Assembly: GCA_015680685.1 (NCBI GenBank) | Contig: MNCI01018878.1 | Span: 179,524-243,523, forward strand | Origin: Gnetum montanum | Lineage: Eukaryota; Streptophyta; Gnetopsida; Gnetales; Gnetaceae | DNA length: 64,000 nt | Direction of reading: 5' to 3' | Shown here: piece after piece, positions 57,444 to 64,000 of the stretch | Position numbering within the stretch: position 1 is the first letter of the stretch | Layout of the letters: each line of letters opens with the position of its first letter | Program-made: the position numbers and the translations under genes | The notes under the pieces: model-generated | Told to the model about the DNA's origin: nothing | Databases searched by the model: none | The model's input: only the letters and a program-made list of their open reading frames with translations

Positions 57444-59580
57444 TACCCCTATGATTGACTAAGAACTCATCCCTGAGTGATATATAAATGGACAAAGTTT
57501 CATTACAAAAATTTTAGGGTAACCAAGATTACATTAGCAACCATTATAAAACTAGAATGCTACATTACACAATTTTATTCAAGTGGATGTATTACAAAAT
57601 TACAAAGAAAATGAATAGATACTAAAGTTTACAAAATTACAAAGGTCTTCAAAATTACATTGAAGATGAATCGTCTTGTTGTTGCTAGTAGTGGTAGACT
57701 TTCCAACCTTGATTGTTATGTTGATGCTTTTCTTTTATGTAGAACATTCTTGAAGAATGGACTAAAATTTTCCTCATCATCCCATGGGTTTAGCAAACAT
57801 GTGATTTTGGAGCTTTAATCATTGTATATGCTACTATTTGTCAATGGGCATATCCACATTTATCCTTCTCTTGGCCTCTTTTCCTTGCCTTGCAAAAGAC
57901 CTTCAACCTTAGGCTTTCCTTTTAGCATCACTTGCAATCACCAAAGGATCAACATTATTTTTAGTAAATTTTACTTAATAATTAATTCTTTTTGGATCCC
58001 TAGTTAGCATTTAGGCTTAAGATGATTTCGTAATAATGCTCCCTAAGGCTTTAAGATAACTAAAATCATCAAATTGTTCACATTATTTTGATTATTATTA
58101 CTACTAGTTACCATAATGTTTGAAAATGGAGTGTTAGAAAAATTTCAAAAATTACATCCTTAACCCACCTTTCCCACAGTAAATAAGCTTAACTCTGAAA
58201 GCACACAAGTTTTAGAATAATTAAAACCAAAGCTTTGATTTACAAGATGGCTAAGAAATTTTGAATTTAGATGAAATTTCAATAGAAAAGCATGAAAGAT
58301 AACTCGAAATTGATGAGAAGTTGATCATAAATCATGCATAAAGTTTGATGATTTTGTTCATGATGTCATCAAATTTGTGATGTTTTAGTTTATAGCCATG
58401 ATCAACAAAAGTCATGCAAGTCAGTCCTCCCCAAAGTAAGCTCCTACCATAATGCCCTTACATAACCACATTTATAGATGTCCATGGGCACCTTAGAAGT
58501 TAAATGTAAATCATGCCTTTGTTCCAAACAACACACAACTATCTTGGTTAGGATTCTGCACCATACTATACAAAACCATTAGGCTCATAATTGCATGCAA
58601 TAGTGAGGTGAATACTGGGATGAGAAGGGATTGTAGAGATTGGGATGTAAGATACTTAACGATGTCTACAATAGGTCCTTTTGTAAATTGTGATTAAGAT
58701 GATCATTCCTTCTTCTCTTTTCTTCTCTTTTTGGAGTGATGTTCATTCTCTGTGGTTGTTATGGACTCATGATGGTAGGCAAGAAGGAACATCTTAATGC
58801 GAGGCCACTGTTAATGGCATGGACTTGGTCTAAAACTTGGATAGATAGGTACAAGCAAAGGGTGTGAATTCAAGGGGATTTTTTTGAGTACCTTCAAGAA
58901 TGGGTAACATGTCTAAGGGATGTGTTTTGAATTTCCATTATTTTTTCTTTTTTTTCTTATTTTTTTCTTTTTTTTTTCTTTTTTTTTAATATTTTTTTTC
59001 TCTTTTTTTTTAGGAACTACACCATGCAAAGACATGCTTCCTGTTTATTGGAAAATGATAGGAGTGATGATACATTCCATGAGGAGTCATAGGCCCCAAG
59101 AAGGAACTCAAGAAGAGAACCCAACAAATCCCCTTGAAGTCACATCCTTTGCCTTTCCCACTTGGCATTTTCCCCTTCTTCAAGGTACAATGATCATTAG
59201 TTAATTTTAGTTTCTTTTAAGAAGAACCATATTGTTTTCACGATAAATACCTTTTATTTAGTGAACTGGAGGGATAGATTATGTGGTCTCACTACTTTAG
59301 ACAATTATTTACCCAATCATCTTGATAGCATAAGACAAATAACCAACAAATGGTATCAACTTCTACATAATGAGTGGAAATATTATTAACAAAAACATAG
59401 TAGACATTCATAAAACATAAAGGAAATGACGCAAGAAATGAGAAAATTATCAAGAAAAGAAAAATAATAAGAAACAAAAAAAACATATTTAGAATTGAAA
59501 TTTTTTTGAAGAAATAGGAAAATAATAATAAAATGTAAAACAAAAAAAAGTAAAAATGCACATATTAGTTCTTGATTCAA
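57444..59580 (-). mobile_element. Noncoding interior of Athila-like copy C
   Basis: No pol or other gene is readable between the end of gag and the 3' LTR. 58400-59230 is shared with copy A (24160-24990), including a pyrimidine-rich run (58936-59012; purine-rich on the element strand). A weakly coding-like stretch at 57650-57900 gives no family. The element therefore seems to lack pol. Confidence 0.5.
58936..59012 (-). repeat. Polypurine run on the element strand (copy C)
   Basis: About 75 bases almost wholly T/C on the + strand. A similar run is at 24627-24690 in copy A, in the same homologous segment. Confidence 0.7.
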
Positions 59581-62328
59581 GATGGGGCATCTCCCCCATG
59601 ACTAAACTTATGGGAGCATTCATAAAATGGACCACACATTTCCTTGCTTATATATCATAAGTTTTCCATTTATCATCTTTAATGATTTATGTTTTCTCTT
59701 GGTAGCACATTTAACATTAATGATAATCATGTTTTGATCGTTGGGAGACATATCTTTAGCTAGACTATAAGGTGTTTTCTTTTTAAGAAGTCCATACATG
59801 TTTCCTTGTTTATTTTCTATTTTAGTTCTTATGTCTCCTTGTTTAACATCTTCCTTTAGTGTATAATCAAAGTGTAAGATGTTCTTCTCTAAGTTCTCTA
59901 TTTGGTTCATTTTTTAGGACAAGAACTAAGAAGTGGATAGGATGTTTCCATGCATCTTTGAAATGGATTTGTATTATTATTTTTGAGCCACTGGGTGTCT
60001 TTTGGTTTGGTGGCTATTGTGTAGACTTGGTTTTGTACCACACTTGTGCCTTAAGTTTGTTGTGGGTTGGTACAAGGATCATGTTAATACTTTTTACTTT
60101 TAGCCAACAATTGTACCCTTTATCATTATTAGTAATGCATGGAATTTTCTATTCCTCCATAGGGATAGGTTCATCTTTTATGTTTTGTGTCAAATTGGTA
60201 ATGGTTGTTGGCTCTTATGTAGGATTAGGAGACATTATTTTTGTGAGAAAGGGTATTGCATTAGATTAGCCTTGTGCTAGTTTTGATAAGCTAGTAGGTC
60301 TACAAGTTTTATTCACATGTGTGGGAATTTCCTTAAAGAAAGGAGGTTTCTGAGGCTTTTGCTAAGATCTACTAACATTATCATCTACTTGTATGTTCAT
60401 AGCACAAGTTGCATTCTTCTATTGAGGTTGTGGTGCCAATCCTTCTTGACTTGTTGGTGGTGACATATGATAGAGAGAAGTATGAGAGTACTGAGATGTG
60501 ACATATGATGAAAGACATGGGATGGAAATCCCACAGGAGATTTTATGGGTTCATGATATTCAACAGAGTAGTAGGAGTGATTTGAGGCATGGTAAGTAGA
60601 ACCATTTGGAGAAATAAGTTGTTGAACATAGAATCCATAAGAGTCTAGTTGGCGATAGGGGTATTGTTGGTTTGTTGATGGCATCTCCCATGACTATGGA
60701 TTTTGCCATTGCAATTGATAGTAGTCTTGAGGTTAATAAGAAGTTCCATTTGTATAGTACCTTTAGTTGTAGGACTTTCTATAATTACCTTGTGGGTAAG
60801 AAAATCTTCTAAGCATTTTCTTTTTTATGACCTTGGGATTCAAAGAAAAAGCCCCAAACTCTTGTAGATGTAACATAACTTGGTAATAGCCCTATGGATG
60901 TTCATATTGATAGATGTCACATCCATCCTCCTCCTCTATATTTGAGTCTGCAACCTCTTCTACTATAGCTAATTTCCCATTTTATTGATAAGTGTCCTTA
61001 CTTTTTTCCTTATTCTTTTTTCCCTTATTGTGTTGATTACTATATCCTACTTGCTTTCCCTTCTTCTTAATGATTTTCAAGTTGGTTATAATGTTTTCTT
61101 CCATCAATTCCCACATCTTATCTATCCTTGCTTCAATCTCAAGAAAAGACTTTTGTATTGGCAAGGTTTTATGTCAAATCAACTCATCAAGAGCTACCTA
61201 TTTTTCCTAATCATAAATATGGATCTCTTTTTCATGAAGAGTTGGATCCTAGTTATATTCCTCTACACTCTCTCTTTCACACAACTCTTCTTCTTCTTTA
61301 CCACTTGTTCAACTAGCATTTATATCTAATGGGCTCTTAGTTTTAATAATTGTTCTTGGGCATAGATCCCAAGGATCTCTCTTTTTTTATTAAAAAGCCC
61401 ATATATATTATGAAGAAGCTAATCTTTTTGAGAAAAACCATGGCTTGGACATCTATGTAGTAGAGAATAGTATTTTTCCAAGGCTACATCTAAGGATTCA
61501 TGGTTTCCTTGCTTCTACCCTTGGATTTGTTTTCTTAGATTAGACACCCTTTCATAGGTTTGGTATTTTTCTTTGAAGAGTTCAAGCATTTTGGACCACC
61601 AATGGATTGAATCTAGTTACAATTATTCATACCAACTATCAACTTCTTCTATGAATGTCATAGAAAAGAGCTTAAGCTTTTTCCACTTACTTTCAATATT
61701 TTGCAAGGTGCAGGCATTGTGGAAGACTTGTAAATGATGTTGTGGATTGGAAATATAGCCTCCCTCAAATTTAGAAATTTTATTTATATCAAGTCATTTG
61801 ATGTAGCTTTTCCTTTGATGCCTATGGGGTATTCTAATTGCCTTCATGATATGTATCATGCTTCTAGTAGCCAACAAGTTCATAATCATCATACATGTCA
61901 TGGTGATAATTTCTATTTCTATTTATCTAATTATGATGATCTTATCTATGCTCCATTTGATATCTTGTATCTTGTATTTTATTTCCATTTTTATTTTCAT
62001 CTCGACCCCTTAGTGTATCTCTACCTCTATACCTACATTCATCTTTGTTAGATTTAGATATTGAAGAGGAAGAAGACGATGGTGAACTAGGAGAATTACC
62101 ATGGATCCTATATCTCCTAGGCCCTGAGGTTCCCCTTATTCTTCCATCCCCAATAGAATTTTCTATATCAGTTGAATGTAGTCTTTGAATGTAGTAAGGG
62201 TCTACATGAGCATATGAGATTCTTGCTCTTAGTTGTTCACTCTAATTTTCTTTAGCATAGATCCTATCATTTCTCCTACTAGTGTTCTCATCATGCGATG
62301 GATTATCGACTCTATATGAAGGATACAT
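59581..62328 (-). pseudogene. Athila-like gag (copy C)
   Basis: Starts at 62328 (MYPSYRVDNPSHDENTSRR), about 115 bp from the primer site. A Ser-rich run (about 62090) and an Arg/Asp-rich part match the layout of copy B. The capsid part (61800-61200) is broken. KSFLEIEARIDKMWELMEEN (61150) matches KSLEEIKEKINKMLKWM of copy A. The zinc knuckle at about 60905-60945 is decayed (CDIYQYEHP-stop-GYY: the second and third Cys are Tyr). A Tyr/His/Pro-rich tail (60684-60397) and a Lys-rich end (59910-59620) follow. It is the structural protein of a minus-strand element that has no visible pol. Confidence 0.72.
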
Positions 62329-62440
62329 GTTTTTAATTAATAATTTATGTGACCTAAAATATTAATATTTTCAAATAGATAAATCATTAATGCTTTTACA
62401 ATGATTGTTTATGATATAACTAATCTAGGTAACTAGTATC

Positions 62441-62460
62441 ATCCCTGGCAATGACGCCAA
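62441..62460 (-). other. Primer-binding site, tRNA-Asp type (copy C)
   Basis: On the minus strand TTGGCGTCATTGCCAGGGA is the best preserved tRNA-Asp-type site in the window, directly next to the LTR end at 62461. Confidence 0.75.
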
Positions 62461-62510
62461 TGATGACTAGTAGGTATCCCCTACGCCAGACCATATGAAT
62501 CATAAGCATT
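62461..62510 (-). mobile_element. 5' LTR of copy C, truncated
   Basis: tgatgactagtaggtatcccctacgcc and ccatatgaatcataagcatt match the first 50 bp of the left edge of the LTR at 56467; similarity stops at about 62510, so most of the 5' LTR has been lost or replaced. Confidence 0.6.
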
Positions 62511-64000
62511 GAAATGGTTTCCTTGCTTCATATTATTATTACCTTTTTCTCAATGTCTACATTATGCATTAAAATCTTACCTATCTTCTCCTACCCTGAA
62601 TCTTATCAGAAACTTCATTTCATTATTAAGTGGCCAGTAAGAAATCAAGATTCATGGCATCGACATGACATAGACCACAGAAAACAAGGGAGTATGAATG
62701 AATAAACAAACACACAAAGATAACAAAAGGGATACTTTGATAACTAAAGGATGAAGGGCTAACTTTGGGTCATACAGAAATCAAGTTTGGGATAGGGTGT
62801 GTGAGGTAAACATTGCATTTGCATGGATTGCATCAAAGCTTTCACCATGATTCACACCTTCACGTGTGTTTATTGATCATTGGTAGTTTTTTCTCTTTTT
62901 CTTATATCTCTATTGAAAAGAGAAAAAACAAAATAGGATCATCATCATGGATCATGAGTCATGAACATGATGATAGATAGATGCTTGTTCAAATTTTTTT
63001 AAAAATTTTTTGTTTATGAGCCAACAAAGCCCACTAGCACATGGCCAATGGCCATATGCAAGCTCATGGTGCTCTATTTTTACTTTCCCCTTCATCATGA
63101 CTAGTGTCGATTCCCCAGTGCCCTAAAGCTTTTCGATCATCGTAGTTGAGGTGAGTTACAAGGTTGTGCCTAGTTTAGCTAAGTTATGCTTTCTTATAAC
63201 ATGGTCATCTTCAACATGGCCTTATGGCTACTCACAGGTCATCGTTGAACAAAAGTATTAGCAAAGGTGATTTGTTATTCATTTTGGTTGTTGTAGAATT
63301 TATATGTTTGGTCAGATTATGGCTCTTAAGTAAGGAAATGGATTCGATGCCCTCCCATATCTTTGCAAATTTTCTTGCTTCAGTTTAATGGTGATATTGT
63401 AATCTTCTATGCAATTTTTAATCATTAACAATATTTTGGATTTACATTGAACTTGTTCTATATTCTACAATGTTTTCTTATGATATATGAGATTTAATTT
63501 TTTTAAAAAAACTAATATATTTAAATTTTCTCTATCATGTCCTCGGCTACCAACTCGTCCCCACTTTTCTTTAGGCACATGTACCCAAACACATTTAGAA
63601 TCACAAATCCTTGATTCCTCACTTCCATGAATCGAATTCTTTTAATGCATAGATGCTGAGCCCCCTCCCATCTACACTAGCTAGCTTGGAGAAAAAGGGG
63701 TAACTCCAAAAGCCATTCAAGAACCTCCATGCTCATACCCTCTCATCCATGTTGATCAGTGTGGAACCAGGGTGAAGGCCACAAATCCAATACCACATCT
63801 TGAGCCATCCATCATCTGTGTTGATCAATGTGAAACCAACATGAAGGCCATAAATCCAATGTAACATCTCAAGCCACCCACCATTTGTAACCTATATGCT
63901 ATCATCCATGATTGCTTCATGTAACACGAACCCTCTGCTATGCTACCACATGGTTGCTACCACTCAACCCAACCTGCATCTCATGCTTTCCATGCTACCA
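62511..64000. other. Noncoding stretch at the right edge
   Basis: No gene is recognised. The base composition turns more GC-rich after about 63540. A 69-bp direct repeat is at 63748-63885. The rest gives no family. Confidence 0.35.
63748..63885 (+). repeat. 69-bp tandem duplication
   Basis: ttgatcagtgtggaaccag (63752) and ttgatcaatgtgaaaccaa (63821) begin two copies, each followed by gaaggccacaaatccaat and acatcttgagccatcc-like text. Confidence 0.75.

Noticed and set aside
58920-59204. Phe-rich membrane-like frame
   Set aside because: It comes from the poly-pyrimidine run read as Phe codons.

Overview
The window looks like intergenic DNA from a large, repeat-rich plant genome. It is AT-rich, has two assembly gaps (12500-13120 and 26583-27157), and shows no intact long gene. 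Nearly every coding signal is a decayed mobile element: Ty3/gypsy LTR retrotransposons of two lineages (Athila-like and Tat-like), a LINE fragment, tRNA-derived SINE-like units and a Helitron. The only recognisable host gene is a broken cellulose synthase-like gene of CslB/CslH type, which is plant-specific. A gymnosperm or another big-genome seed plant fits the picture, but the species cannot be read from the sequence.

Layout. 1-1465: end of a + strand LTR element and its 3' LTR. 1466-8980: repeat-rich noncoding DNA, a Tat-like RNase H/integrase remnant (3742-5570), a GA microsatellite, a possible solo LTR and a hairpin element. 8980-9440: L1-type LINE reverse transcriptase fragment. 10887-12215: + strand 5' LTR, tRNA-Asp-type primer-binding site and start of gag. 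13121-23360: minus-strand Tat-like pol (13840-17060), three arrays of one 29-bp minisatellite, a satellite-like array of ~185-bp units (about 17990-19330), and a multi-exon unit of unknown function on the + strand (19505-22375). 23900-29092: Athila-like gag with 5' LTR (minus) and a further LTR. 30890-33440: unknown minus-strand coding remnants and two SINE-like units.

35368-44110 is the most interesting part. A Helitron replication-helicase gene (minus, about 44110-38820) has a DUF6570-like N-terminal region, an HVH nuclease motif, a Pif1-type helicase and short GT-AG introns. It is followed, only ~250 bp downstream on the same strand, by a CslB/H-like pseudogene with its introns (38568-35368). 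Gene capture by the Helitron, or insertion next to the gene, are both possible.

45040-51637: Athila-like element (minus) with 5' LTR, primer site, gag, protease, RT, RNase H and integrase remnants. Its 5' LTR is nested cleanly inside the protease of a Tat-like element (51638-54850). 56467-62510: a minus-strand element with gag, a long conserved noncoding interior and a 3' LTR, but no pol seen. 62511-64000: noncoding.

Most in-frame stops in the element genes are TAG, TAA or TGA where the families have Gln or Arg, as expected from deamination of methylated cytosine. The pieces do not act together as a pathway; the window is a layered record of insertions and decay.
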